A stretch of DNA of 64,000 nt from Larix sibirica (Eukaryota; Streptophyta; Pinopsida; Pinales; Pinaceae), in NCBI GenBank assembly GCA_004151065.3, contig NWUY0304699872.1:1-64000 (forward strand), written 5' to 3'. Position numbers and translations under genes: made by a program. Positions 32,940-44,533 of this stretch are shown here, piece after piece (positions within the stretch are counted from its first letter, which is position 1; each line of letters starts with the position of its first letter). Below the pieces are notes generated by a model that ran no database searches, had not been told where the DNA came from, and was given only the letters and a program-made list of their open reading frames with translations.

Positions 32940-35075
32940 ATACACCCCGTATCCCTTGCCACACCTTAGCTTATTTACCTTCTATATACGTTCTATTTTT
33001 GAATCTTGTTATCCTATCCATGGAGCTAACCAGAAAGACTAGAAATCTATCTACGCGGCACATAGGAAGGAGGATAGGGCCGGGCCGGCTATAGTTAATT
33101 AAAAAAGAAAGAACTACCTTTCTTTTATATAGCTAGGGGTGGATAGGGCTTGCCATCTATTGTCTCAACTACCCTACCCCTGGTAAGTGCCTAAATAAAG
33201 GCTACTACTTTTGCCTATCGTAACCCGGTAGCCAGACCTATAGGTGAACACCTTCCCGGACTTCTCGTTCTGGCCTTTGTAGGTCTCAGCTATACCTTGA
33301 AGAGCAAAAGTAAGATTGAACTTTCCCCTCCTCCTATAATTAATGTTTGCTTCGGCCTGCTTCCTGAGATTTAAGTTATTCCCATCTTCCAATTAGTAAC
33401 ACCTGGGTTTATAGTCTTTATGGTCTAATCACCAACCACCCACGACTTCCTTAGGTTCCTCTATCATTAGATGAGTAGTTACACTTACTTACGCTTGCTT
33501 ACCCCTACGAAGTGAGGTATAAACCTATTAATAAAATAAGAGGACTCAACCTTATGCATTTCACCTAACTCAAGAAACGACATTGAGGCATGGAGCTGAG
33601 TTCCCCCCCCCTATGGCAAAAAGTTAGTTCGAGAGCCCAGATGGAGATTAGCTCAACTTCATATCGGGAGTGACAGTTTATTTAATTCAAATTTGCATTT
33701 AATAACGTTTAACACGGATAATATGTCTGGCTGGTCTCGCTAGGATTGATGACATTGCTTAATTATTGACTGGTCCTTTTGAAGGAACCTTGCCTTTCAA
33801 AATTCTCAATTGGATAAACTGCTGCTCGTGGATCATAAATGAAAAATATAAGTTCAATCATATAAATCTTTTAGATTCACAAGCTCTATGGAAACTCTAT
33901 ATTTTTTTATATCTTTATAACTGAACCCAACTTAACATCCAAAGTTATGTTTGACTCTCATAAACACGGACTGCCTTCATAAAACTTGCTACCTTTTATC
34001 AGCTGAATCAGACATTCATTGGAGCCATGCCATAGCAACAGAAGCAGCTAGCTCATCAACAGGCCTTCACAAATATTTATTATCCATAACCACTTTACCT
34101 TTGCTTTTAGGTTGAAGGCGAGATGTATGTTGCTAGAGGTGCGACGAAAGAATCCCCATAAGAAAGGAGTATAGTATAAAGGTAATAATGGATGTATCCC
34201 TGCATGCTGTTCAGGCAGGTCAGGTTGTGCCAGGAGGTATCACCCTAGCTCCTACAAACAGTACATTTTAGAAGAGTCCCTGCCGAGAGAAGCATATAAG
34301 TTACCCAAATGAGAGAATCATTCAGGGAGGGTAGGACTGTACTCGGAGGCTATATATATATATATATTATATGTATTTGAACATATGAGACTCGCATGGA
34401 GACGTTGACCTTGTCATTGCCAGTAGGTCCATTGACACATTAAATTATGCTGCTATTATTTGGTGCCTCCTACCACCTATCTGCTGCTGCTGCAACTCAC
34501 TCCCCGTCCCGCCCCTCCACGGCAGACATCTAGCGAGCTCTGTTGTCCCAACCAAACAAACATGGATGGATTCAACAGGTTGTTTCTTTATTAGGGAGGT
34601 GCTCAGGATATCCTCACCTAATTAGCTATCAGCTGAAGTGCATCTGAGACCAGCTCTATTATAAGTAGTTCTTATTTCTTTTTCTTTTGAAATGGGACAT
34701 TATTCCCATATGGAGTTAAAGGGCATCCATCCTGGCAGAGAGAAACGAACTTAATTAAAGGGTAGAGTTTCATCACAAGCTGCCGGTAATATTCACTTTA
34801 CCAGAACATGTACCAAATCTCGGAACAAACTAATAGTATGTACATATTTATAAAATTTTAGAATAAAAGGATATAATTCTATGGTGTGGCGCTTCCGAAC
34901 AGCGTTGGGTTGGAGTAATCCATATAGTTAGTTGTCCTGAATGGGGCTTGTCTCTCTTCTCAATGACGCGTCTAAAAAGAGACGGGCCTAGTTCCTTTCC
35001 CTTCCCGCGGGGGAAGCACCAATAAAAGCTTTACAAAGGGATGCACCGTAACTGGCTCATATACTTCCTTCTTTC
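32940..35075. other. Spacer, one unassigned minus-strand frame
   Basis: The minus frame 33174-33392 (72 codons, MEDGNNLNLRKQAEANINYR at its start) is hydrophilic and resembles nothing known. A C/G homopolymer is at 33603. A (TA)n tract is at 34345-34372. The segment 34546-34577 (CCCAACCAAACAAACATGGA) and 34655-34705 belong to dispersed families described separately. Confidence 0.4.
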
Positions 35076-35078
35076 CGG

Positions 35079-35351
35079 CTACTGGATTATCCACATATAG
35101 ATTAATTCATGCTTTAAAGGAACGGAAAGCTGTTCAAAGTACGGGGTTTTAGCAAATATCACACCTTGCTTCTTCCCGATTAGGCCCCGGTTGGGTGGGA
35201 ATAGAGAAATATAGCAAAATAGGGTAGGATAAAACTGGTACTTTATGAGGGTTTGAAACACCTCCCACTTAGTTACTGGGAGATCACTCTTCAGCCTAAG
35301 CATCTCCGTGTGGCATCCCACCAAGCTATCTAGCCACACTATAGGCTCCAC
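35079..35351 (-). pseudogene. Gag-like retrotransposon fragment
   Basis: The 90-codon minus frame includes LKSDLPVTKWEVFQTLIKYQ followed by FYP, which resembles the region of many plant Ty3/gypsy gag proteins where a Thr-x-Trp-x-x-Phe motif precedes a Gln-Phe-Tyr-Pro motif. The later part (KKQGVIFAKTPYF) is only loosely compatible with the following Arg-Gln-x-Gly-Gln-Ser-Val segment. Sequence on the 5' side (35360-35600 read on -) is rich in AAACCCTA-type words typical of plant LTR leaders. It is short and not aligned by computation, hence moderate confidence. The orientation is the same as the gag at 31.5-32.9 kb but the sequence is different. Confidence 0.4.
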
Positions 35352-36055
35352 AACAAGCTAGCATAAACACAAACAAGTCTGCTCTTGATCTTTAACCAAG
35401 CTTGCCTAACACAAGCTCTCCAAGTAAAGAACTCCAAGTCTTCTCTATGTTTTCTTTGTAAAAAACCCTACGTCATTTTAACGCAAGGACTTAAACCCTA
35501 GCACTTAAAGTCTTCTCTTGGAATTGCCTCTCACAAACCCTAGTACCTTCCTCACTTGCATAAAGAAAAGTACAATGGCTCAATACAAGTTTATATTAAA
35601 GGTACAAAAGACCTAATGACTTCTTACATCTCTAAGACAAGATTGATGTGAATGAATGAAAGTAAAGACTATATCCTCCCTTTAGATAGAATAGTTGAGG
35701 GAAGATAGAAGTCGTTTGTCCGCATCGAGCAAGGAAAGAACCCTATTTACCATTGAGCCTTTATCCAAGACCTACATACATCGTTATACCCTTAGTAGAG
35801 TTACCCGCTCTATATACTTATTACCCCTAATCTTTATCTCAACACAAGGAAACTCAATTCAGAATAAAGAGAGGAGATAGATAGTTATGCATAAAATAAT
35901 CCCACCTGGAATATCGTTATGAATAAGGTCAACAAGCGTACGGTTAAAGTATCCAGCTAGGGTAGGGTTAGGTGAGCTAAGGTAGCATTGGAATATTTAG
36001 TTCGGGTAGAATTAGGAGATTGAGCTATAAACCCTTCTATATACAATCTATATAC

Positions 36056-36199
36056 AAGCACCCCGGATGGATGGGATGAGATGGGATGGATCACCTTACC
36101 CTTCTCTTTCTCCCGTAACCCTAGGATGAGAGAGTGAAGTTATGCCCCGGGTACCCATGACCTTCTTTCTATTCTAAGCACCCCGGATGGATGGGATGG
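36056..36199 (+). repeat. AAGCACCCCGGATGGATGGG direct repeat, 120 bp apart
   Basis: The 23 bp word at 36056-36078 recurs at 36176-36198 with an exact 120 bp offset. The intervening sequence is not duplicated. Confidence 0.8.
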
Positions 36200-36490
36200 G
36201 TCGATTAGCCAATATAGTTTCCCTCTAAAACCTTTCGGAGTTTCCCTCGACAAGCGCCTTAAAACAACTTTTTGAAAACCACCCGGTACCCTTCGGCAAA
36301 GAATAAAAAGAAGAAAGGCTGGCCATCTTTATCACTGGCAAACTACCTTCTTTACTGGTTCAGCATCCAGGCGACTTAACTCTTTACTGCTTCGACATAC
36401 AGGCCACTCTTCACTGCCTAGTCTATGTAACCTAGTCTACCATACCTAGTGTTCGTACCTGATTAGGAAAGATAGTAAGGCCATATGATC

Positions 36491-36583
36491 AGTTATACCT
36501 CTAGATACCGTTACTGTTATACCTATAGATACTATGTTATACCTCTATATACTATGTACTCTGTTATACCTATAGATACCGTT
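36491..36583 (+). repeat. GTTATACCTMTAGATAC imperfect tandem array
   Basis: Four copies of GTTATACCT(C/A)TAGATAC(C/T) or close variants occur in about 90 bp, with 20-40 bp spacing. The open frame crossing it (36485-36727) is a by-product. Confidence 0.75.
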
Positions 36584-36769
36584 CATTTAGTCGCTATATT
36601 GCCCACTATTGAGCTTATATTAAACGTTGTTAGTACCGTTAGCTTACGCAGGTTCACTTTATGTGCACTAGCAAACGCAACAAAACTTCATATACACACT
36701 ATAAGAGCAATTGGGTTTATACATTGACCATTTGAAGAGCAGGAAGGATACACATTCGATATTTATTTG

Positions 36770-37005
36770 GATAGCTAGTCACCCAGTCACTCAGTAAAGG
36801 AAGCCAGTAACTCAGTAACCCAGTAATCCAACCACGGAAGGATATTTATTATTTAGAAGGAAGGATAGAAGAGTTCGAGTACAAGCACTAACACACATTC
36901 ATTGGCAGGTTTACCCAGTCAGGTAGAGATACATATGATCACCAGAGATACATATAATCACCAGAGATACATACGGTCACCAAGGAAGCCAGTCACCCAG
37001 TCACC
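36770..37005 (+). repeat. CAGTAACCCAGT / AGAGATACATA short tandem cluster
   Basis: AGTCACCCAGTCACTCAGTA and CCAGTAACTCAGTAACCCAG occur at 36778-36830. Three 20 bp units of CCAGAGATACATA(T/C)(G/A)ATCA type lie at 36923-36980. The CCAGTAACCCAGT motif recurs at 38763-38815, also beside AAGGATATTTATTATT in both places. Confidence 0.75.
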
Positions 37006-37905
37006 CGGTTATGAAGACTTTGGGATAGTCATAGTTAAGGCTTACTCCATGGATGGATATAGAAGGTATTAGTAATAGTCTTGTACTTACTTACGTGGGA
37101 TAGTTGTAAGCCGTAATAGTATCATACTTAGTAATAGTGTGATACCTTCCTTTACATAGATAGAGAGTATCGTACTTACTTCTGCTTTAGTCTACCTAGT
37201 GAAGCTTATGAACCATCTTACATAGTATCATACTTATACTTACATAGTATTGTACTTACAAGGTCTTAGTAGCATCTTAGTACCAGTCTTGGCTCACCCA
37301 GTAAAGGCGTTAGTACCATCTTAGTAATGGATATAGAGAGTCTCGTATTCGCTACCCTAAGTGGAAATCACTACTAAATTTCCACCTAATGCTAACAGAC
37401 TTCGTAAGACTTCTTCGTATGCCTAGTGAAACGACTAACCACCACGACTAACCAAAACGTAAAATGACTAATGCTTATCCACCTATAACTCTCGCTCTCT
37501 ACCTCTAACTCTAACTACCCACAACTTAGCTAAGTGATTTTACCTTCGCTCTCCACCTCTAACTCTTATTTCTATTAGTCATTCGCTCACCTTGAACTCT
37601 AGAGCTTGAATGTTGTATGTAGATTGCCATAGAATAGAATATCTCGCCTTATAGTCTGTTACTAGAGGATAGATCAGCTTATTGGTAGACGGGAGAATGG
37701 CTTAACGGTCTTTGATGGGCTTGTTGTAACCTCAAGAAGGGCACTAGAGGAGGCTTTGTTGATCAATATCAGCTCTTAATGAGAAATACTATCGGAATGA
37801 CGCTGTGATAAACAATATGGCTCTTAAACCTCAATAAGGCTGTTTTAGCAATTGATGAATCTGAAGGCTCTCTATAAGGGATTGAGGTGCTCGTAGTGAC
37901 ATCGA
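37006..37905. other. Cryptic simple sequence, no gene
   Basis: Words such as TAGTATCATACTTA, TCTTAGTA and CACCTCTAACTC recur irregularly. No open frame over 60 codons and no RNA gene were recognised. Confidence 0.5.
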
Positions 37906-37912
37906 TAAGGGC

Positions 37913-37960
37913 TCTAGAGATTGCTGTGTTGCTCTATCTAGAGATTGCTGTGTTGCTCTA
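37913..37960 (+). repeat. Perfect 24 bp tandem duplication
   Basis: TCTAGAGATTGCTGTGTTGC plus TCTA at 37913-37936 is repeated without change at 37937-37960. A decayed third unit follows. Confidence 0.9.
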
Positions 37961-38100
37961 TCTTGAGAGGGCTGTGTTGTGTTGTGGTATCGAACGTGCA
38001 TTTCTCTTAGGAGAAGTGGCTTAATGAGAGCCTTATAGTAAGAGAGCCTTAAAGAATCTTCTTCCTTCTAAGAAGGGGGGATCTACTGCGGGCTAAGAAA

Positions 38101-38520
38101 CCAGGCGAAGGGGAGCTGGTGATGCTAGGAATGCTGAAGCTGGGAATAATCTGGTTAAACTGAGAATGCTTGGAATGATTCAAATGCTTCTGCTTTGAAT
38201 GCTTGTCGTAGTGCTTATGCCAGTAATATCAGTAGGGTACGGCATGAAATCTTTACCTCACCCTTACTTAAGTGCATGCCACCTGTTCTACCAGACCTTG
38301 AACTTGCTACTGCCTTCATCCTAGGACGATGGAGTTATGCCCAACCTATTGCTGAAGTCAGGAACACTTTTTTATGGGAGACTAAAAACCCCCTATCTTG
38401 GTTCCACACAACCTTCCCACCTGCAAGAACTAGACCTGTCCCCTATACCAATTCTTGAATTAATCGCTTAGTGGCTACGGCTATTAATCTTTCTCTTATA
38501 AGGAACGGGATCAAACTACC
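38101..38520 (+). repeat. Low-complexity tract plus conserved block, copy 2
   Basis: GAGDARNAEAGNN (38110-38150) and AWNDSNASALNACRSAYAS (about 38170-38225) are Asn/Ala-rich like 19255-19740. An open frame runs 38195-38458. The end (38425-38520: RPVPYTNS, stop, INRLVATAINL) matches the block at 19780-19900. The middle part (SPLLKCMPPVLPDLELATAF) is not low-complexity and may be the better-preserved part of whatever was ancestral. No family is recognised. Confidence 0.55.
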
Positions 38521-39360
38521 TTACCCTTTACTTACGAGCATCCACCTGTTATTTTCTTTACTTACTACTCCCTTCAGCCAGGAAGGATAAGGATTAGGAG
38601 GGTACCGGCCCAGCCTGGGTTTGTTTCTTTATTTCGACCAGCTCTTGGTAAACCTTTATATATATATTATTTACGGAAGGAGTAGGATAAGGTAGAAAGG
38701 GCTGGGACAGAAGGATATTTATTATTGACAGAACCATTGCCCGTCTACTCCTTGTTTCTGTCTCCCAGTAACCCAGTAAGTAACCAAGTAACTAACCAAG
38801 TAACCCAGTCACCAAACCGATCGATGGGTTCGGGCTTTATTCCATCCTTATCCAGGTTAGTATAGGGCGGGATGCCGTTGAGCGTAGCGAGCCGCCTTCC
38901 TTTTTTTTCATAATATCCTGTAAGAAAGACCCAGAAATCCTCATTGAGAGGGCGGGAGAAATAGACTGAGCGGGAGGTATGCTGCTTGGGAGGTATGCTG
39001 CTTGATGGAGGCGGTAAGTAAAAGAAATATATTCCCTTGGGTTATGAAGGCAAGTAAATGTGACCAGACTTACTGTCTTCCCCAACTGCTGCTTGCGGGA
39101 AGTAAAATAATTATATTATCGCCAGAGTTACTGTGACCAGACTAACTGTCTTCCCCAACTGCTGACTGACTGGCTTGCCTTGTCCTTGTCGCTTGCGAGA
39201 AGGTACGAATGCTCTTTCCTTGCCCCTTCCTTAAGTAAGGGAGGTAGGTTTACCGGAAGTCTCTATGGCTGGCAAGTAGCCAAGACTAAGGCTTTCACTC
39301 TAGTAAAGTGTAGGAACTAAAGCTCACTTTCTTACTGCCTTTCTCTATGATATGGATAAG

Positions 39361-39450
39361 TTTTTAGGGTAATTGGTGCACCTCACACTGAGGGAACTAC
39401 ATACATGTGCCCTCCGCTCATACCGGCCAGCAGCATCAGCAGAAGAATAA
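39361..39450 (+). repeat. GGTGCACCTCACACTG...GCCAGCAGCAT family, copy 1
   Basis: TTTTTAGGGTAATTGGTGCA, CCTCACACTGAGGGAACTAC, then GCCCTCCGCTCATACCGGCC and AGCAGCATCAGCAGAAGA. It aligns over nearly its whole length with 48983-49070. The right half also occurs at 29949-29990 and the left half at 48600-48640. Confidence 0.8.
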
Positions 39451-39814
39451 GTTATCTATCCGTGCTCTTGGTGGGTAAACTCAATTTATTTGGTCTGGCG
39501 ATAAATGTGTTGTCATTAAATATGCTCTATGGCTATGACTGTCTATGTATGGGAATCTGGCTATGATCGGCTAACAATGACTGGCTTACAATTACCTTCA
39601 AATTGAATGGGAATGGGGCTTTAGCAGGGTAAGTGAAAGGGGGTGGTAGTAACTGTGTTCCGTAGGGGTAAGTGCTATTCCCGAAAGGGTTTTCTTCCTT
39701 CTGCTTCCCGAAAGGTTTATTATCTCTCTGTTGGGTCTGTCTGATAATTACTGACTGTCTGTCAAAGTCCTTCTGTCTATGTATACTTTCTTCTATGAAG
39801 GGCACGTTTAACTG

Positions 39815-40115
39815 GTGCACATAGAATCACCTCCTTCGTGGGATGGGGTAGAAACTTTTAACAACACACGTAGAATCACCTCCTGGGATGGTGGATCGAG
39901 AACAAGGCACGTAGAACTTTCCTTTCCCGGTAACGTAGAACTGGTAACATCGAACGGGTAACGCGCATAGAATAACCACCACCTCCTTCCAGGCATGGGA
40001 AATCGAGAACAGGTGGACACGTAGAACACTTCCTTTTGGGTACGGGGTATCACCAACATCACGTCCAACCTATTGTTTCCTTCTAACTGGGCATGGGGTA
40101 TCGGCAACTGGTGTT
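39815..40115 (+). repeat. CACGTAGAA...ATCGAGAAC degenerate array
   Basis: Six or more CACGTAGAA(T/C) words alternate with CACCTCCT, GGGATGG and ATCGAGAACA words at irregular 30-60 bp intervals. The same assembly is at 44710-44775 (GGCACGGCAGATCGAGAACT) and, in reverse complement, at 48225-48300 (GGTGGATCGAGAACTGG on -). Minus-strand frames across it are by-products. Confidence 0.65.
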
Positions 40116-41680
40116 GACTAATAACCTTCCTTTCTATGGCTTATGGGTAGTGCCATTGGGAAGGTCTGCTGTGCTGTCTCTTCCAGGTGCTTATGGGTAA
40201 TCTCTGTAGTAACTGTGTTTCCGTTAGGTTCAGCTCTAGTGCCATTGTGTGGGGTCCTTCTCTCGTCGTCTGTTGGTAACAAAGAGGGGTATTCCCCCAA
40301 CCTCTAGGCAAGAAAGCGCGCCGTTTCATTCTTGGACCATCCATCCACTCTCGAAGCAAGTAACAAAAGTGGTAGTAATAGAACGATTATTGTGTTATAT
40401 ATTAAATTATCCAATCGTGCATAATCAACTTATAGCGTGCTTACTTAACCTCTTCCTTTCAAAATCATATTTGGATTGAAAGCAAACCTACCAATTACAA
40501 GCCTGCGATTAAATCAAGAGATCGCACGGTGAATCTACGTATATTAACTCACCATGTCTTTATCTCTCGGGTATGTCTTTATGGCTGCTCTGACTGTCTG
40601 ACTATGACTGTAAAGGACCTCCTGCTTACTATATATGCTCAACCACAGGCTATTTACTGACCGGCTGGCGACCTTCTGGCAATGATCGGCGGCTATGATC
40701 TATAGCAACTATTATTGGTTGGCCATGACTATGACTGGCAATGATCGGCTATGTCTGAATGGTGTATGATCCTCAAATGTTGAATCAACGTATGTATGTA
40801 ACGCTTCATCATTGCATCTATTCAGTAACTATTGCCCCGCTGAGGATTCATGAGGGGTATGGGATAACTCACTCTCTCGGTTCTAGTGAACGAGGTATGG
40901 TGAAAGGGGTATGGATTGAACGGTATATGGATTGAACGGATACATCTCTCTTATCTGTTGGAAACATGGCTCAACCTCGGTCTGGTGACAACTTGGCTGC
41001 AATAAAGTTTGGGGAATGGCTCAACCTCCCCTCGCTGAATGTCTCTCTCTCTATAAACCTGCCCTCCCTGACCTACCTGTATGTCTCTCTGTGTATGGCG
41101 TATCCTCAACCGGTGAATCGTATATAAAAAGCCATAGTAACTCGCTCTTGGTATGAAGCGCTAACATAGCCGCTGTCATTCAAAGATGCACATAGCCGTT
41201 GTTCACAGGACTACGTCCCCTTGCCCCACCCACGAGCTATTCAACTAACTCTAGCAACACGTCTAACCATTCTCTCGTATGTTGCATGGGGAAGATTTAT
41301 CTAGCTATGGATGGGGCTAGCTATGAAGGGAAACTTTTCTCTTGTCTGTTGTCAACAAGGAGTGAACGCTACGCAGGAAGGAAATAGGAATAATTTGTGG
41401 GAACCTACGAAGAAATAGAATCTCTACGAATGAATAGAACAATATTAAGTAAGAGGAGGAGCTTGTTAATTGAAGTGCTCTCTAATTGTGAATAGCTCTT
41501 TAATACAATAGAATAGGGAGAGAGGCTCTCTCTATGACTTGCCGGAATAGAAGGGACCCAGCACTTCAGTTGAACGCCGGGAAGGGAATAAAATAAGGAG
41601 GAGCCAGGGTTGCACGATAGGAAGGATATTCCGTTGGCAAGGGAAGATAATACGTGTGATTTAACTAGAGAGAGACCCAC
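40116..41680. other. Cryptic simple sequence, no gene
   Basis: Words like GGCTATGACTGGC and GGCAATGATCGGC recur around 40560-40760, and GGTATGGATTGAACGG twice near 40908-40940. No domain was seen in the short open frames. Confidence 0.5.
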
Positions 41681-41770
41681 CTGACGGAACAACATTCCTC
41701 AGAGCTCCACCTAAAAGAACAAAGTTCCTTAGAGCTCACATTAACGGAACAGAGTTTATAAGAGCTCACT
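41681..41770 (+). repeat. 30 bp tandem repeat, three units
   Basis: Units are 41681-41710, 41711-41740 and 41741-41770, each with GGAACA(A/G)A-like and AGAGCTC(C/A)AC-like blocks at the same phase. Units differ by several substitutions. Confidence 0.85.
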
Positions 41771-41935
41771 TAAGCCCCGGTATGAGACAGGACAGCAGGA
41801 CTCCCCAGCAGCGCCATACTTTTTTCCACCTAGCCACATGCCCACCCAACAAGGAAACGGGAATATTTAGGAAAGTCCGTTATTTCAAGCCGTTCAATAG
41901 GGCCTTTATGCTTCCTTTCTTTTTATGCTTTCTTT

Positions 41936-42000
41936 TTTATGCTTTATGTAGGCTTTATACAGATCTGTATGTATCTTTCTTTATGCTTTATGTAGGCTTT
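41936..42000 (+). repeat. TTTATGCTTTATGTAGGCTTT direct repeat
   Basis: Copies at 41936-41957 and 41979-42000 share TTATGCTTTATGTAGGCTTT; shorter TTTATGCTT echoes precede. The Phe/Leu-rich end of the frame 41782-42018 is this repeat. Confidence 0.8.
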
Positions 42001-42029
42001 CTTTTCAATCCGCTATAGAAGAGGATATT

Positions 42030-42245
42030 TTCTTTGAGTGAGGTTAGTCTGTGAGTGAGGTTACTGAGGTAGGTAAGAAGTACATCAGTTAGTCAGTCAG
42101 TCAGTTAGTGATGAGTACGTTAGTCAGGCAGTGGGGTTACACATCCAGCATGAGTCCGTGGGAAGTAAGTACGTTGCTACACATCCAGCATGAGTCCTGG
42201 GAAATCATTTTGCTACACTTGCTGCATGAGTCCGTGGGAGATCCA
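42030..42245 (+). repeat. AGTCAGT run and CATCCAGCATGAGTCC array
   Basis: At 42088-42120 AGTTAGTCAGTCAGTCAGTT is a 4 bp tandem. At 42130-42240 ACACATCCAGCATGAGTCCG, then ACACATCCAGCATGAGTCCT and ACACTTGCTGCATGAGTCCG follow at 35-45 bp spacing. Two more units are at 47625-47690 (ACTTGCTGCATGAGTCCGTG and ACACTTCCAGCATGAGTTCG). Confidence 0.8.
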
Positions 42246-42464
42246 TCACTTCGAACCTTTAAGACATAATAGTTCCCCTTGCAATTACAACAATGAAACT
42301 GGACAGACACTTCGACCCTTGATGTTTGCCTGCTACTGACAATATCCCATGAGCGTAAGGTGAATAAGCTTTTTCCCCTGAGCTACAGCGAAGAACTAAT
42401 TCTAGCTTTATAAGTTCCATATGCTCTATTAATAGATAACTAGATGCTATTAGAATGAAATGAT

Positions 42465-42680
42465 ATTTCTATCTCTCCAGTCTCCATTCTTTGAAAGAGA
42501 AATAGGCCTTTTACTTCTAAGAGCGTCAGCGAAGAAGCCATATAAGTTACTTGCGTAACTAGCCTTAAGTATAGCTTTCCAGTCCCCATTCTTGTCATTT
42601 GAAAGAGAGAGAGAAAGAGGTACTTCTAAGAGCGTCAGCAAAGAAGTAAATTCCCCTGAGCGTAAGCTAAGAAGCTTCTT
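42465..42680 (+). repeat. Tandem duplication of about 110 bp with TTCTAAGAGCGTCAGC
   Basis: CTCTCCAGTCTCCATTCTTT to TTCTAAGAGCGTCAGCGAAG (42470-42530) is repeated as CTTTCCAGTCCCCATTCTTG to TTCTAAGAGCGTCAGCAAAG (42575-42648). The end joins a reverse-complement member of the CTGAGCTCAGGGGA family. Confidence 0.75.
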
Positions 42681-43075
42681 TTAGTATCCATTCTTTAGAG
42701 ACTTCCGATGGGCTGTTATGGCGAGGTCTGCTGGTTAGTTTTCCCAGCTAGGTATTCTTATCCTTATTTCACCTTATTGGGGAGGAGACAACAAGAAGCT
42801 TCTTCTTTGCGCTCTTATAAGTTCTTATTTCTTTATTTTGAAATGGCACATATTAAGCCATGGAAAGCTATGGATTGAACATAACATCGTAATGGCAAGG
42901 ACGTATAGATGCAAGTCTCATATGTTAAAACGTAGGGATGGATTAAACGGGCATGGCTATTCCTGTATGGCACTTACCCTCTGGAAATGACTAGTGGCTA
43001 TGGGTGCACTGCCCGGGGCACGTACAAAGTTTGGAGTTTGCAGGTAAAGTTAAGAAAGAATCGCAAGAGAAGAGA

Positions 43076-43130
43076 TAGGTGCACTAAATAGAGAGCCATG
43101 CTTAGTAGCTCAGAGACGACCTAGCAGTCT
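43076..43130 (+). repeat. GGTGCACTAAATAGAGAGCC dispersed pair, copy 1
   Basis: ATAGGTGCACTAAATAGAGA then GCCATGCTTAG matches 47180-47222 (GTAGGTGCACTATATAGAGA then GCCATGCTTAGCTCAG) with a single substitution over about 30 bp. Confidence 0.8.
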
Positions 43131-43545
43131 CTAAGGCTTATAAGTATAGTGCCAGTGTTCATGCAGCTAATGCAATGCAATGACTAGAGCTAGTCTAAGA
43201 AAGGGCTAAGTTACATGGGACTAATAAGGCTTAAGGCACTTATTGGACACGAAGTATAGTTCATCACTATAATATAGGTTCATTTCAACTAGTTAGGCTT
43301 ATTGTGGACCTAAGGCAATGGACTGAAGCTAGTAGTTCTTTGTTCATACTGTAATGGAAGACACACTACTCTAGTTATAGCTTACATATAACAAGGCATA
43401 TGCTACTACTATTTTCATTTGTCAGAGGGCAAGGCGCCTCTCTTTTCTCTGTGGGACTTTGACAAGGACGTATAGATGCGATCATCGTATATCATCTATT
43501 TGGATTTATGCTCTTCTCTATTAGACTAGGAGGAGACAACTTCTA

Positions 43546-43945
43546 CCTTCTTCGCTAGAGCTCAGGGGACAAAAGTGGTATGGGTATGACCCAACAATAA
43601 TAAGCTTCTTCACTGGAGCTCAGGGAGAAAGGTATGACCTCTCCAATTATGTATGATGGGGTGCTATCTACAACCTAAACCTGGGACTACTCCATTCCCT
43701 CTGGCCTCTCCGATACAGCTAGCAAATCAAAGGACTGGGAAGTATCCTATATAGTCTTTATTTCTTGCCATTGAGATAGATACTATTAGCTTCCAAGTAG
43801 TACTACTACTCCTAACTACACAATACTACACAATTAGTATGTTTCCGTATGCCTTAAGATTGCATATGCCTTAAGATTGCATATTCAGCATATTACTTAA
43901 AAATTAACTTACAATGGAAAAGGTCAACGTAGAGATACGACACGT
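43546..43945. repeat. CTTCTTCGCTAGAGCTCAGG pair and flanking repeats
   Basis: CTTCTTCGCTAGAGCTCAGG (43548) and CTTCTTCACTGGAGCTCAGG (43605) are 57 bp apart. At 43850-43945 a GCCTTAAGATTGCATA duplication and a segment related to 6055-6120 (GATTGCATATTCAG, then TTACAATG) occur. Confidence 0.7.
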
Positions 43946-44359
43946 AGAGATGCTAGTGAGTCAAACTCTCTCTTAGGTGTAGGTGTGTCCATTTGTGATG
44001 TTGAATTTGTCGTTCCAAATGCATGTTTCTGATAGAGCTACTAACTTAATTAGTAAGAGCATTTATTTCCACTTAGGTGAGGTACAACCTTATATTTGTA
44101 TGAAGGCTCTGACAATAGTTGTTATTGCCTATTGGATCGACTACCGGCATCGCGACACCCGGCATGTGGCCTACCAGCGAGTACCGAGAATGCATGGAGA
44201 ACCTGGATCGACTGCATCAACTAGCGGTAGTATAAGCAATGGACCCTATGTATAGGACCTTTTGTAGCACTGACTGCAATTTGTATCACGTATTATGAAA
44301 TAGCACTTGATACTTAGAGTTAAAACCACATCAGATAGATACTTCTTCTGGTATAGGCC

Positions 44360-44470
44360 TGGACAATCCGATGGAGGAGGTCTTTACGACGATATAGGCC
44401 TGGACACTGGAGGTCTGGAACCTTAGGTCTTTCAACTTCTTTAGGCCTGCAACTTTAGGTCTGAACATAT
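44360..44470 (+). repeat. TAGGCCTGGACA / TTAGGTCT degenerate array
   Basis: GTATAGGCCTGGACAATCCG and GATATAGGCCTGGACACTGG are followed by GGAACCTTAGGTCT, CTTTAGGCCTGCAAC and TTTAGGTCTGAAC. Confidence 0.7.
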
Positions 44471-44533
44471 GACTTACTATTGGCATAGATTTATGTAAAC
44501 CACTGGGACTGGAATGTTATGTCAATGCTCGGC

